Counted from the stretch's first letter, positions 37,486-47,128 are shown. The stretch: DNA of 64,000 nt from JACMLD01 sp044223995 (GCA_044223995.1 JBGALE010000009.1:124001-188000); one strand, 5' to 3'. Notes: generated by a model not told the origin, from the letters alone. Numbers and translations: made by a program.

Positions 37486-38901
37486 TCAGGATCGCTGCTT
37501 CTTTTTAAAATAATAATAAAGTGGCACGCCGCTGGCTATAAGCGCAATGCCCGCCATTGATTCTTTTGGTTGGACAAGGATGGTGTTTATCACCAGGATA
37601 GCAGAAAAGATAATGATGACAAAAGGGGTTACCGGGTAACCAATTACTTTGGCAGTTATCAGCCCTTTTCTTTTCATCTTCACCAGCCCCCATGCAATTA
37701 AACCAAAAAAAAGGTAACCGGAAAATATGACAAGATTGGTTAACTGGTCAAATGTACCGGTTATCACCAATATACAACTCCAAACCATAGAATAAATCAG
37801 CGAGATATGCGGTGTCCTGAACACGGGATGCACTTTTGATACTTTACCAAAAAAGAATTTTTCCTGTGCCATGCGATAATACAGCCGGGGGTAAACAATG
37901 ATACAGGCGTTCACAGCGCCAAAAGTACTCAGCATAATCAGCAGTGATATGATGGTAATACCAAATCTTCCCATTAAAACACTGGCCACTTCTGCTGCTA
38001 CAATATTATTTTGGGGAATGGATGCAATGACAGGCAACGGCAATACCCGCATAAAGGAAAAATTGAGCATTACATATAATAGCATCGCAATACCCACTCC
38101 TGCCACAATAGCAATCGGCACATTGCGTTTCGGGTTTTTTATTTCGCCTGTTATATAGGTAATATTTGCCCAGCCATCAAAAGCCCACAAGGCACTTAGC
38201 ATCGCCCCAAACAGTGCACTGAACAATGCAAGCCCCTTTACTGACTGTATGGCTGCAGGTGCAGCAGCAGGTCCGTGTGGTTGGTTATACAATAAACCAA
38301 GCACAATCAATAGCAATATTCCCAGGATCTTTGCAGCAGTAACGATATTATTCAGGGCGCTTCCTTTTTTAACGCCGCGGTAATTGAGCCAGGTAAGTAC
38401 GCAAATGGTGAGCACAGCAAATATCTTGATACCGGAAGCAGCGAATGGATAGATAAAGCCCCCAATGGAAATATGCCCGAGGCTGGCAGCCGGATTGGGA
38501 AACTGTATAAGGTTGTTGACCGACTGCGAAAAAATAAATGCCAGCGCTGCAATGGCCCCGCTGCCACCAATCGTAAAAATCGACCAGCCGAATAAAAAGG
38601 AAAAGAAGTTTCCATGAGTCAAACGCAGGTATTCATACACCCCGCCGGTTTCTGTTGTCATACTGGCAAGGCCGCTATAGGTAAATGCACCGAGCATGGT
38701 AATAAAGCCTGCCACTATCCATGCCAGTAAAATATATCCTTCACCCAGTCCCAGTTGAGACATAGGCGCGAGTTTTTTAAAAACGCCCGAGCCGATCATA
38801 ATACCGGCAACGAGTAATATGCCAGTTGGTAAATTTAATACCCTGCTCAGTGAAACAGTTGTTTCACTCCCTGCCTTGCCTGCTGACTGATTTTCGGGCA
38901 T
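37486..38901 (-). CDS. APC family amino acid permease
   Basis: 471 residues with about 12 membrane helices. The first helix carries the substrate-binding loop of the amino acid/polyamine/organocation superfamily (AGIMIGSGVFKK). The overall order resembles LAT-type exchangers such as SteT (serine/threonine). It probably imports or exchanges an amino acid; which one cannot be told. The M19 dipeptidase gene ends 35 bases upstream on the same strand, so hydrolysis of dipeptides and uptake of the amino acids may be linked. Confidence 0.85.
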   Translation of the reverse strand: MPENQSAGKAGSETTVSLSRVLNLPTGILLVAGIMIGSGVFKKLAPMSQLGLGEGYILLAWIVAGFITMLGAFTYSGLASMTTETGGVYEYLRLTHGNFFSFLFGWSIFTIGGSGAIAALAFIFSQSVNNLIQFPNPAASLGHISIGGFIYPFAASGIKIFAVLTICVLTWLNYRGVKKGSALNNIVTAAKILGILLLIVLGLLYNQPHGPAAAPAAIQSVKGLALFSALFGAMLSALWAFDGWANITYITGEIKNPKRNVPIAIVAGVGIAMLLYVMLNFSFMRVLPLPVIASIPQNNIVAAEVASVLMGRFGITIISLLIMLSTFGAVNACIIVYPRLYYRMAQEKFFFGKVSKVHPVFRTPHISLIYSMVWSCILVITGTFDQLTNLVIFSGYLFFGLIAWGLVKMKRKGLITAKVIGYPVTPFVIIIFSAILVINTILVQPKESMAGIALIASGVPLYYYFKKKQRS

Positions 38902-38936
38902 GGTATTTTTTTAAGTAAAATAGTTGGGATAAGCGT

Positions 38937-40118
38937 CTAATGTGTATTGGCTTTCAACAGGCGGATAAAATTACCGCCCAGTATCTTTTGAATATCTTTT
39001 TTGGAATAACCCCGCTTCAGCAATTCTTTTGTTACCAGTGGAAGATTCGTTACATCGTCCAGCTCCTTTGGTGCGGAATCAATTCCATCAAAATCAGAAC
39101 CCAGCCCTACATGATCTGCACCAATTAGTTTTACAATATAATCGAGGTGATCGATTAACAGGGACAAGGGTGGCCTTAATTCATTGGCTTCAGCGGGATA
39201 TTTTTTGGCCATCCATTCTTCTATTTCATAGGTTGCCCATTTCAGTTGCAGTAATGAATCGCGTTCGGTATGATGACTTGCTATGAATGCGTCCTTTCTT
39301 TTCATAAAATTGCTGTCCAAAAAACCGGAATAAAAATTAAGGTGGATAACACCGCCGTTTTTACCGACTGCTTTAATCTGTTCATCTTTCAGGTTCCTGA
39401 ATACAGGGCAAAGACTGTATGCGCAACTGTGCGACACCAATACCGGCCTGGTAGTGGTATTGATAGCATCCCAGAAAGTTTGTTCGCCTACATGCGACAG
39501 GTCGACCAGCATGCCGAGTTCGTTCATACGTTTTACCACCTGTTTCCCAAAATCATTCAATCCCTTTTTTGGATTGGGTACCGTGTTTTGTGTTTCGTCT
39601 TTGGCAGAACTGGCCCAACTGGTACTGTTGTTCCACGTAAGCGTCATGTAGCGCACGCCACGCTTAAACAGACTGTCAAGGTAATCGAGCCGGTCTTCCA
39701 TCATATGGCCGCCTTCCACACCCATCATGCAGGCAAGTTTGTGCTGGCCAACAGCCTTTTGCAAAGAGGCAGGAGAAGTTACCAGCATCATCTTGTCAGG
39801 GTTTCGTTTGATGATAGCCAGCAGGGAATCAATTTCAATATTGGCAAATGTAAAAGCGGTATCCTTTCCAAAACGTTCATCGCAGAAAATAGAAAATACC
39901 TGTACATCAATACCTGCTTTTTTGAACCGTGCAATATCGGAATGCGTTTTACCGGTCAGATCAGTTTCGATTGACAAACCCTTCATCGTTGCAGTAGATA
40001 ACACATCATTGTGGGTATCTACCACGATGGCAGACTGGTGGATTTGTTCGTAAGACAGGCTGTATAAAGCAAAGGGCACCAGGAGAAAGAAGAAGATGGC
40101 TGTCAATAATCGATTCAT
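38937..40118 (-). CDS. Membrane dipeptidase, M19 family
   Basis: 393 residues; a zinc dipeptidase of the renal dipeptidase family that cleaves dipeptides and possibly D-amino acid dipeptides. A hydrophobic signal sequence (about 1-20) exports it. The metal motif HxD is VVDTHNDV near residue 36, and GVEGGHMMED, LVDLSHVGEQTFWD, LVSHSCAYSLCP and HVGLGSDFDGID are the other metal and active-site blocks. It heads a probable operon with the APC permease (35 bases) and the anchored protein at 36609. Its start is divergent from an acetyltransferase gene. Confidence 0.92.
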   Translation of the reverse strand: MNRLLTAIFFFLLVPFALYSLSYEQIHQSAIVVDTHNDVLSTATMKGLSIETDLTGKTHSDIARFKKAGIDVQVFSIFCDERFGKDTAFTFANIEIDSLLAIIKRNPDKMMLVTSPASLQKAVGQHKLACMMGVEGGHMMEDRLDYLDSLFKRGVRYMTLTWNNSTSWASSAKDETQNTVPNPKKGLNDFGKQVVKRMNELGMLVDLSHVGEQTFWDAINTTTRPVLVSHSCAYSLCPVFRNLKDEQIKAVGKNGGVIHLNFYSGFLDSNFMKRKDAFIASHHTERDSLLQLKWATYEIEEWMAKKYPAEANELRPPLSLLIDHLDYIVKLIGADHVGLGSDFDGIDSAPKELDDVTNLPLVTKELLKRGYSKKDIQKILGGNFIRLLKANTH

Positions 40119-40203
40119 TACGCAGGTTTTGCTGGCTGAATTTACTAAGTCTGCCGCAAAGCACTTCCTTTTATTTTTTATCTTAGCACATCAATATTCA
40201 GCT

Positions 40204-40686
40204 ATGCTGACACTGCACGAAGTCAAAGAAGAAGGGAAGGAACTGGATATCATCCGGGAGTTATTTACGGAATACGAAGCTGAATTGAAAGAGAACATTT
40301 GCTTTCAAAGTTTTTCAGAAGAACTTACCAACCCGCTGAAGAAATATGCCGCACCGGGTGCTGTTTTTATTGCTTACTGGAAGGAGGAGCCTGCAGGTTG
40401 TATAGCGCTGCTGGCGTTGGCGGATAAAACCAGTTGTGAGATGAAACGGCTGTATGTACGGCCAGGATATCGGCAGCATGGCATCGGCCGCCGGCTGGTG
40501 GAAAGGGTTTTATGGGAGGGGAAAGAAAGAAATTTTGCCAGCATGAAACTCGATACGCTTCAACGGCTGCAGCCAGCCATCCACCTCTACCGTCAATATG
40601 GTTTTAATGATATTACCACCGTCCACCAAAACCCCAGTTCCAACCTGGATGTTGTGTACATGGAAAAGACCTTCAATACATTATAA
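40204..40686 (+). CDS. GNAT family N-acetyltransferase
   Basis: 160 residues from the ATG at 40204, where the typical fold begins (MLTLHEVKEEGKELDIIREL). The frame is open from 40096, but that would overlap the divergent dipeptidase gene. The acetyl-CoA-binding motif A is MKRLYVRPGYRQHGIGRRLV (RxxGxG/A type), followed by the strand LDTLQRLQPAIHLYRQYGF. It transfers an acetyl group from acetyl-CoA to an amine; the substrate is unknown. A related acetyltransferase lies at 47129. Confidence 0.9.
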   Translation: MLTLHEVKEEGKELDIIRELFTEYEAELKENICFQSFSEELTNPLKKYAAPGAVFIAYWKEEPAGCIALLALADKTSCEMKRLYVRPGYRQHGIGRRLVERVLWEGKERNFASMKLDTLQRLQPAIHLYRQYGFNDITTVHQNPSSNLDVVYMEKTFNTL

Positions 40687-40700
40687 AAATCATTTCAACG

Positions 40701-40716
40701 TGTGATGAAAGTCACG
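40701..40716. promoter_or_regulatory. CRP/FNR-like palindrome upstream of the DUF2892 gene
   Basis: TGTGA, six bases, TCACG matches nine of the ten fixed bases of the CRP-family consensus TGTGA-N6-TCACA. It lies 135 bases before the small membrane protein at 40851, in a 164-base gap. A CRP/FNR-type regulator could control that gene; which regulator is not known. Confidence 0.45.
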
Positions 40717-40850
40717 CTTATTCCCTTTCCATCCCGCTAGCTTTACTTTCAGAAAATTATACCTGTTCTGCTGCTGTTGACGTATTGGTCAACCGACCAT
40801 TACCGCCCGCAGGCTGAACAAAAATTATTCAATCAATAAACTCTTCTAAC

Positions 40851-41063
40851 ATGAAACGCAACATGGGCAACGCCGACAGAATTTTCAGGCTACTGGTAGC
40901 CGCAGTAATAGCTGTATTGTATTTTTTACATGTAATCAGTGGCACAGTAGCCATCGTACTGCTGGTAGTTGCCGGTATATTCCTGCTTACCAGCCTGGTA
41001 AGTGTCTGCCCTTTGTATTCCTTGTTTGGCATCAGCACATGCCCGGTTAAAAAGACTTCTTAA
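40851..41063 (+). CDS. Small membrane protein, DUF2892 (YgaP-like) family
   Basis: 70 residues. The start (MKRNMGNADRIFRLLVA) and the two helices with CPLY and GISTC at the end are the hallmarks of the DUF2892 family, known also as the membrane part of the rhodanese YgaP. The two cysteines near the C-terminus (about residues 57 and 65) are conserved in the family. A CRP/FNR-like palindrome lies upstream and a strong terminator follows, so it is probably its own transcript. The function is not established; sulfur or redox links are suggested by YgaP only. Confidence 0.85.
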   Translation: MKRNMGNADRIFRLLVAAVIAVLYFLHVISGTVAIVLLVVAGIFLLTSLVSVCPLYSLFGISTCPVKKTS

Positions 41064-41092
41064 TTCAGTGACTGTTGTTGGTTTAATGATGA

Positions 41093-41123
41093 AGCAGTGA
41101 GGCTTACGGCCTCCTGCTTTTTT
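41093..41123 (+). terminator. Rho-independent terminator after the DUF2892 gene
   Basis: AGCAG-T-GAGGC and GCCTCCTGCT pair in ten base pairs with one bulged T around a 5-base loop, followed by a run of T from 41118. It starts 30 bases after the stop at 41063. Confidence 0.8.
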
Positions 41124-41136
41124 ATTTGGTATCATC

Positions 41137-41167
41137 TTGCACCAATGGCCACTAACCATTAGTTTTG
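41137..41167 (+). promoter_or_regulatory. Promoter for the glycosyltransferase gene
   Basis: TTG (41137-41139), 20 bases, then TAGTTTTG (41160-41167), an exact -7 box at normal spacing for Bacteroidota. It leaves an untranslated leader of about 110 bases before the ATG at 41281, and lies just after the terminator at 41093. Confidence 0.55.
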
Positions 41168-41280
41168 CGCCCGGTGTTGAGAAAGCCTTATGGGTTCTGT
41201 GTATTTTTCTATACCCTTTACAACGGAAGACGCAAAACGGTCGACTGTATATATCAGTAAACCGGAAAACTTATCCGACT

Positions 41281-42177
41281 ATGTCACAAAGCAAACTGGC
41301 AGTAATCATATTGCAATACAACAAGTCTTTTTTGACCGGGTCCCTCCTGCGATCCATCTACCAGTTTGAACAAGCCGGTAACTTTCATATTGTTGTTGCT
41401 GACAATCATTCTACCGAAGACGATTCATTTGAACAGTTCAAGAAGGAATTTCCTGCTGTCGTTTTTAAAAAGAACAACGAAAACCTCGGTTTCGCACGTG
41501 GCATCAATAAAGAAGTAGTAGCATTGCCCGCAGGTATTGACTATATACTGCTCATCAACAACGATATTGTACTGCATGATAATTCAATTACCCAATGCCT
41601 GGAACAAATGAAAATGCTTCATGCCGATGCAGTTACCTGCCGCATGCTGCACGATGATGGTAATGAACTGAACAATTTTTCATCAGGTCTTTCTGTAGGC
41701 TCGTTTATATTTTTTAACCTGACCGGTTTATCGGCTCTCTGGCGCAAATGGATACGCAGAAGGAAAAAGCCATCCCGGGTGTATAGTATCAATGGCGCCT
41801 TCCTGATGTTACGGAAAAAAGTATTTACAGACATTGGTATGTTTACCGAAGATTATTTCATGTATTCGGAGGACAAGGATCTCATGTTTAAACTAAACAA
41901 TGCCGGAGCCAGGATGTTTTATCATCCTGCTACAAGCCTTGTTCATTCCGACGGTCAAAGTGCGGCAATGATTTGGGAAGATCAGCACAAGATAGATTTG
42001 ATTGTCCGGCAGGATATAGAAGTGTATTCAAAATACAACCGCCCTTTGGCAGTAAAAATATTTGCACGCGCCTGGTACCTGCAGCAATACCTAAAACACA
42101 CCTTTTTAGGGGATGAAATTGCCGCGCTGTATAAAAATTCCCTCTCCCCCCGACGAATGAAGGAAACAAAACTTTGA
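41281..42177 (+). CDS. Glycosyltransferase family 2
   Basis: 298 residues from the ATG at 41281; the frame is open upstream to 41137 but those codons look non-coding. GT-A fold: LAVIILQYNKS at the start, ADNHSTEDDS for the nucleotide site, ENLGFARGINKE, and the metal-binding region ILLINNDIVL with Asn-Asn-Asp. The motif FTEDYFMYSEDKDLMFK is typical of rhamnosyl-type transferases. It probably adds a sugar to a surface polysaccharide or glycan. No other polysaccharide genes are nearby, so the acceptor is unknown. Confidence 0.9.
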   Translation: MSQSKLAVIILQYNKSFLTGSLLRSIYQFEQAGNFHIVVADNHSTEDDSFEQFKKEFPAVVFKKNNENLGFARGINKEVVALPAGIDYILLINNDIVLHDNSITQCLEQMKMLHADAVTCRMLHDDGNELNNFSSGLSVGSFIFFNLTGLSALWRKWIRRRKKPSRVYSINGAFLMLRKKVFTDIGMFTEDYFMYSEDKDLMFKLNNAGARMFYHPATSLVHSDGQSAAMIWEDQHKIDLIVRQDIEVYSKYNRPLAVKIFARAWYLQQYLKHTFLGDEIAALYKNSLSPRRMKETKL

Positions 42178-42305
42178 TGCTGCCCCACAACTTTTATTTC
42201 TTTGCTGTTCATTTTTCACCGGATTAATAACAACGCTGTAACCAAAAAGTATATAATTTTATTGGCTGATCACGGGAAACATTTATTGTGCCCGGTTTGC
42301 AGACA

Positions 42306-43082
42306 ATGAAGCGTACATCAAAAAATACTTTTTATAAACTGCCGGTGCTGGATGGACTGGAGCTGCTGGATGCAAAAAGGCATGCACTTAATTTTCCATT
42401 CCATACCCACAGCACCTTCAATATCACCCTTGTTATTGAAGAAATATTTTCTACCAAACTTAATAACCGTTTTTTCCAGGCGCCTGTTGGTAAAATTGTT
42501 GTCACCAACCCGGATGAGGTGCATTCCACCATTTGTGACAATAAAATGGGAAGCTCCTTCTTTACATTTTATATTTCCCCCGATGTACTGAAAAGTATAA
42601 ATAAGAACAGGCCGGTATTTTTTGAAGAAAAAATTATTACTGACAATTTTCTCTTTCAGCAATTATTTTTAATCAGCCAGGAAGTTAGTAAAGATGAGCC
42701 CGCCGTTGAAAGCGCTTTGCTGGAAGCATTGAAAAGACTGGTCACCCACCAGGCACCAGGTATTTTTAACCCCGGGCGAAAGAGCAGTCATTTTCAAAAA
42801 TACCTGGCAGAAGAAACCTTTGACAAATTTTCACTGGATATAGCCGCCAAAAAGTTTGGACTGGATAAATATAAATTCCTGCGTTTGTTTAAACAGGAAA
42901 CAGGCCTCACGCCCAATAATTATATCATCCTGAAACGGATTGAAAAATCGAAAGAACTATTGCAAACACAAAGCGATTTACTCGACATTGCTATATCCAC
43001 CGGGTTTTATGATGCCACCCATTTCTGCATGCATTTTAAAAGGATTACGGGGGTAACGCCACTTACCTACCGCGGCCAGTAA
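42306..43082 (+). CDS. AraC family transcriptional regulator
   Basis: 258 residues from the ATG at 42306; an in-frame GTG at 42288 is the alternative. The N-terminal part is a cupin-like ligand domain (FPFHTHSTFNITLVIEE, later TNPDEVHS) and the C-terminal 100 residues are the double helix-turn-helix (LDIAAKKFGLDKYKFLRLFK, then LLDIAISTGFYDATHFCMHF). It probably answers to a small molecule and acts on neighbouring genes, for example the broken protease gene downstream or itself. The ligand is unknown. Confidence 0.9.
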   Translation: MKRTSKNTFYKLPVLDGLELLDAKRHALNFPFHTHSTFNITLVIEEIFSTKLNNRFFQAPVGKIVVTNPDEVHSTICDNKMGSSFFTFYISPDVLKSINKNRPVFFEEKIITDNFLFQQLFLISQEVSKDEPAVESALLEALKRLVTHQAPGIFNPGRKSSHFQKYLAEETFDKFSLDIAAKKFGLDKYKFLRLFKQETGLTPNNYIILKRIEKSKELLQTQSDLLDIAISTGFYDATHFCMHFKRITGVTPLTYRGQ

Positions 43083-43107
43083 TGTCACTTACTGCAATAT
43101 CTTACTA

Positions 43108-43136
43108 TTGAAACAAGGATCATCCGGATAATTTTG
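43108..43136 (+). promoter_or_regulatory. Promoter for the S41 pseudogene and threonine aldolase
   Basis: TTG (43108-43110), 18 bases, then TAATTTTG (43129-43136), a good Bacteroidota promoter 36 bases before the start codon at 43172. Confidence 0.6.
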
Positions 43137-43171
43137 TAGTTGAATCAATCATTCAATTACAAAAAAGATAT

Positions 43172-44388
43172 ATGAAACGGCCATTTTCCCTTTTGTTGCC
43201 GCTCGTAATGCAGGTCATTGCTTTCGGACAGTCCGCTGCAATTACCGCTGAGCAATACCGGCAGGATTACCAATATTTCTGGACGAGCATCAACGATGAA
43301 TATGCATATTTTAATAAAAAGCATACGGACTGGCAAAAGGTGAAAGCGATCTACCTGTCCATGATTGACAGTACCACCAACAGGGATCAGTTTGTGACCA
43401 TATTGGAAAAGAGCCTCATAGAAATCTATGATCACCATTCTATATTAAATACCAATACAGACAACTCGCGCAGGCTGGTCCCCTCGGGTACAGATATATG
43501 GGCGGAATACATTGAAGGAAAGCCAATGGTCACATCGGTGAGAAAAAATTTTGGTGCAGAAAAAGCAGGCATACATGCGGGCATGGAAATTATAGCGGTG
43601 AACGGTATACCCGTAAAAGCTGCTATGGCGGCATTCCTGCCCAAAACATTGACAGGTTTTGATAACGAAGCCTTGAGCTATGCATTGCGGATATTGCTTT
43701 CGGGGAATCATGTGGTGCCAAGAAAAATTACTGCAAGTTATAAAGGGGTTACAAAAGATTATTTCCCGGATCAGCCTGTTGCCTTGCTGGAGCATATTCA
43801 ATATAATGGTAAAATAGCGACAAGGATGATTGGCACGACAGGGTACATTAAAATAAATGATTGTTTGTACGACAATGAACTGATTGCTGTATTCGACAGT
43901 GCCATGCTGTCATTTAAAAATACTTCTTCACTGATACTTGATTTGCGCGAAACACCCAGCGGCGGTAACACGACGGTAGCAAAAGCTATTGTGGGCTGGT
44001 TTACCAGGGAGGAACATTTTTACCAGAAACATGAATATCCCGCAGAAGAAAAGCAAACCGGTGTAAAAAGAAGCTGGGAAGAGATAGTATCTCCCCGCAA
44101 GGGAAAATATTATGGTAAGCCATTGTTATTGCATTTGATGCATTGAAGCGACCATCGACAAAAATTATCGGGACAAGGATGGCACAGTTAAATGGTGCAG
44201 TTTATTCCTATGAGATGCCCAATACGAAAATTCATTTCACTTTTACCGCGGAAAAATTATACCATATCAATGGGTTGCCCCGCGAAGAATATATACCACC
44301 GGTATTTATCGACTGGCGCAAAGAGGAAGAAAAGCCTGGCAGGGATGTATTTATGGAAAAAGCATTACAGTTTTTAAAATTAAAATAG
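43172..44388 (+). pseudogene. S41 family peptidase, broken by a deletion at the active site
   Basis: The first part (43172-44146) begins with a signal peptide (ending AFGQ) and runs as an ordinary exported S41 protein through PDZ-like and catalytic-domain blocks (SLILDLRETPSGGNT) to GKPLLL, then meets a stop. The frame changes near 44130 and continues in another frame as AFDALKRPSTKIIGTRMAQL to 44388. Relatives have a segment between these blocks that contains the nucleophile serine (a pattern like WTGSMGEG). Here that segment is missing and its loss, not a multiple of three, shifts the frame. The gene cannot make an active protease. It lies two bases before the threonine aldolase. Confidence 0.8.
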
Positions 44389-44390
44389 CC

Positions 44391-45416
44391 ATGTACTTCT
44401 GCAGTGAAAATTATGATGCCGCAGATCCTGCTATTCTAAAAGCATTGGTGAAATCAAACAAAGGATTTGTTCCTTCTTATGGAGAAGATGAGTATACCCA
44501 GAAGGCAAAGGAGTTATTGCAACATGCGTTCGGCAGGAGTGATATAGAAGTATTCTTTTGTTTTAACGGAACAGGCGCCAACAATTTTGCATTGGGTTCC
44601 ATCGCTCAACGGCATACGGCCGTTTTGTGTTCGGATGTATCACATCTGTATACAGCCGAATCAACTGCACCGGAAACCTTCACGGGTTGCCGACTGTACC
44701 CGGTGAAATCAATCAATGGAAAAATTTCAGTGGCCGATCTCCTAAGTAATATTAATAGAAGCAATGGTGTACACCTGCCCCCGGCTGCTGTATTGACAAT
44801 AACACAGCCAACAGAATATGGAACGGTTTACAGCAGGGAGGAATTACAGGAAATCAGCCGCTGCTGCAAAAAATATCAGGTACTCTTGCACATTGATGGC
44901 GCCAGGCTTTTCAATGCACTGGCAGCGACGGAGGGCAGCTTATCAGAATTTGCAAAGCTGAGCGCCGCCGACGTCATTACCCTGGGCGGTACAAAGTCGG
45001 GATTGTTGTTTGGGGAAGCAGTTGTATTCTTCAATAGTAAACGATTTGCAAACCTGCCATTCCAACACAAAAGAAGTATGCAGCTCGCATCTAAAAACAG
45101 GTTTATAGCGGCACAATTTTGTGCACTGCTCAAAAATGACTACTGGAAACAGCTTGCTTCGAAAACAAATTCTCTCGCAACCTACTGTGCAAAAAAGCTG
45201 GCAGACATACATAATACACAAGCAGCTTACCCGGTTGAAACCAATATGGTTTTCCTGGCAATGAGTACTGCAAGGTTCAATAAGCTGCAAAAAATGGCTC
45301 ATTTTTATAGGTGGGACGAAGAACGAAAAGAAGTAAGGTTGGTCTTTTCACTCAGTAATACCAGGGCAGACATTGATCATTTCCTGGAGGCGTACAAAAG
45401 AACTTTCTTACAATAG
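44391..45416 (+). CDS. ltaE: Low-specificity L-threonine aldolase (beta-eliminating lyase family)
   Basis: 341 residues; a PLP enzyme that splits threonine (and allo-threonine) into glycine and acetaldehyde. The aldolase layout is intact: SENYDAADPAIL at the start, GEDEYTQKAKELL, FNGTGANNFAL, HIDGARLFNAL for the PLP pyridine and ring contacts, and the Schiff-base lysine in LGGTKSGLLFGEA. It begins two bases after the broken protease gene and is probably transcribed with it. The aldolase/lyase class is firm; the exact substrate range is not. Confidence 0.87.
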   Translation: MYFCSENYDAADPAILKALVKSNKGFVPSYGEDEYTQKAKELLQHAFGRSDIEVFFCFNGTGANNFALGSIAQRHTAVLCSDVSHLYTAESTAPETFTGCRLYPVKSINGKISVADLLSNINRSNGVHLPPAAVLTITQPTEYGTVYSREELQEISRCCKKYQVLLHIDGARLFNALAATEGSLSEFAKLSAADVITLGGTKSGLLFGEAVVFFNSKRFANLPFQHKRSMQLASKNRFIAAQFCALLKNDYWKQLASKTNSLATYCAKKLADIHNTQAAYPVETNMVFLAMSTARFNKLQKMAHFYRWDEERKEVRLVFSLSNTRADIDHFLEAYKRTFLQ

Positions 45417-45509
45417 CAACACTTCTCTGCATATTTATTAGCCTGCCTGCCCGCCATCGCTTCCGCAGCAAGATAGTTTGTGCTTATTAAAAACACCGCA
45501 AGTTTCGGG

Positions 45510-45540
45510 TTTGTTTGGTGCTTATATGATGGCAAATTTG
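45510..45540 (+). promoter_or_regulatory. Promoter for the alpha/beta hydrolase pseudogene
   Basis: TTTG (45510-45513), 19 bases, then CAAATTTG (45533-45540), seven of eight positions of the -7 consensus, 17 bases before the ATG at 45558. Confidence 0.5.
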
Positions 45541-45557
45541 TGTAAACAAAAGACATC

Positions 45558-46207
45558 ATGAAAACATTTATTTTGATTCACGGGTCGTGGCACAATGCCT
45601 GGAACTGGCATAAAGTAGTTCCCATGATTGAAGCAGCAGGACATAGGGCCATCGCCATCGATTTACCCGGTATGGGCAGGGACAAAACGCCGATTGAAGA
45701 AGTGCGTTTTTTCGACACGGTACAGAAAGTCTGGTAGCGGAGTTTCGCCCGGAGAAAATAGAAAAGCTGGTATACCTCGCCGCGTACCTGGTGCCCAATG
45801 GCAAAACGCAGCGGGAATATTCTGTACAGGATACCGAAGGCTGGCTGAAGCCTTATGTAACGCAACACCCTGATACCGGTTCCCACACCTTGCAGCCAGC
45901 AATTTTTAAAGAGGGATTGTACCATGATTGCGATAACGATATTGCCGCCGCAGCGAAATATATCCTTAGTCATGAACCGGTGGAGTCTGGCATAACGCCA
46001 TTGCAACTGACGGAAGAAAACTATGGTTCCGTGCCGAGGTATTATATTGAATGTACGGAGGACAGGGCTGTCACACCATTTATTCAGCAGCTCATGTATA
46101 CAGAAACGCCTTGTACTAAAGTCTACCAGTTGCCCACCAGCCATTCTCCTTTCTTCAGCCGGCCAAAAGAATTAGTGGATATTTTTATGGAAATAGCAGA
46201 GTGCTGA
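45558..46207 (+). pseudogene. Alpha/beta hydrolase, broken by a deletion at the active site
   Basis: From the ATG at 45558 the protein reads as a typical alpha/beta hydrolase start (MKTFILIHGSWHNAWNWHKV, with oxyanion HGSW and IDLPGMGRDKTPIEE) but stops at 45737 after 59 residues. The remainder continues in another frame as SLVAEFRPEKIEKLVYLAAY, with the Asp (YIECTEDRAVTP) and His (PTSHSPFF) regions, to 46207. The stretch that should hold the nucleophile elbow (GHSxGG) is absent, and about 20 codons appear lost. The gene therefore cannot make a working enzyme. The neighbouring S41 gene is broken in the same fashion. Confidence 0.8.
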
Positions 46208-46464
46208 TGGTAGATTAAAACAGTAAAGAATTTATGAACGCCGGGAAACACAACATGCCAGAAATAATTCATCAAATTCATTCCGCGCGCCCCTCGATGA
46301 ACAGAGATGTCACCTAAAAGAACAAATCCTGTAGCCAACTCTTAATTAAATTGATACCTTGGCGAATAATAGTTTGGAAAAAACGTGTATTCATCGAAAC
46401 AAAATGCACAATTTCGCAGCGCCCTTTTCAGGAAGCACTCGGCGGAGAAAAATAAAAACAGGCA

Positions 46465-46881
46465 ATGAAACAAATATTTATCAATTTACCGGTAAAAGAT
46501 GTGGAAGCATCAATGGACTTTTATCTACAATTGGGTTTTACAGTCAATTCACTATTTACGTTTGATGACCAAAAATGTATGGTTTGGAGTGACCAGATAT
46601 TTGTGATGTTACAGGCATACAAAATGTTCAACTCAGGAAATAAGAAGAAACTTCCTGATACGAAGGAAAATGCCATCGCCACATTTACACTTCCAGTGGA
46701 AAGCCTTGACAAGGTCAATGAAATTATCGAAAAAGGTCTAAAAGCAGGAGGAAAAGAATCGACGCCAATGATGGACGAAGGATTTATGCAAATACGAAAT
46801 ATTGAAGATGTAGATGGTCACAACTGGGCAATAATATACCTCGACATTGCGAAATTCAAACAAATGACGGGTAAAAAGTAA
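46465..46881 (+). CDS. VOC family (glyoxalase/bleomycin-resistance fold) protein
   Basis: 138 residues with two beta-alpha-beta-beta-beta modules: KQIFINLPVKDVEASMDFYL at the start and DVDGHNWAIIYLD near the end, the usual ending of this fold. VOC proteins bind a divalent metal and act on varied small molecules as dioxygenases, isomerases or resistance proteins. The metal ligands are not fully evident and the substrate is unknown. The gene stands alone in the 900-base stretch between the broken hydrolase and an acetyltransferase; bases 46208-46464 show no other gene. Confidence 0.85.
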   Translation: MKQIFINLPVKDVEASMDFYLQLGFTVNSLFTFDDQKCMVWSDQIFVMLQAYKMFNSGNKKKLPDTKENAIATFTLPVESLDKVNEIIEKGLKAGGKESTPMMDEGFMQIRNIEDVDGHNWAIIYLDIAKFKQMTGKK

Positions 46882-47128
46882 ACCACACAGAAATAAAAAC
46901 GAAGTACTGCTTAGATAGATTCATCCACCGGGATGCATGCGGAAATACCTGGCTCGGCGATTGCACATACTACATATACCACCGCACCAGGCGCCAGCGT
47001 CCCGCAAAGAAATAAGAAATAGTTATTCAAATTGTCAATTCACAGTTCACCTCGTTGAAGTAATTGTTACTTTGATACTTGCGGGAATAGTTGTCAAACA
47101 ACATATATTTGACCATACAATCACTTGC

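Noticed and set aside
39270..39974. Long 234-codon open frame opposite the dipeptidase gene
   Set aside because: It is a shadow of the well-supported M19 gene on the other strand and has no recognisable features.
45578..46144. 188-codon open frame opposite the broken alpha/beta hydrolase
   Set aside because: The plus strand carries clear hydrolase blocks in two frames; the minus frame shows none.
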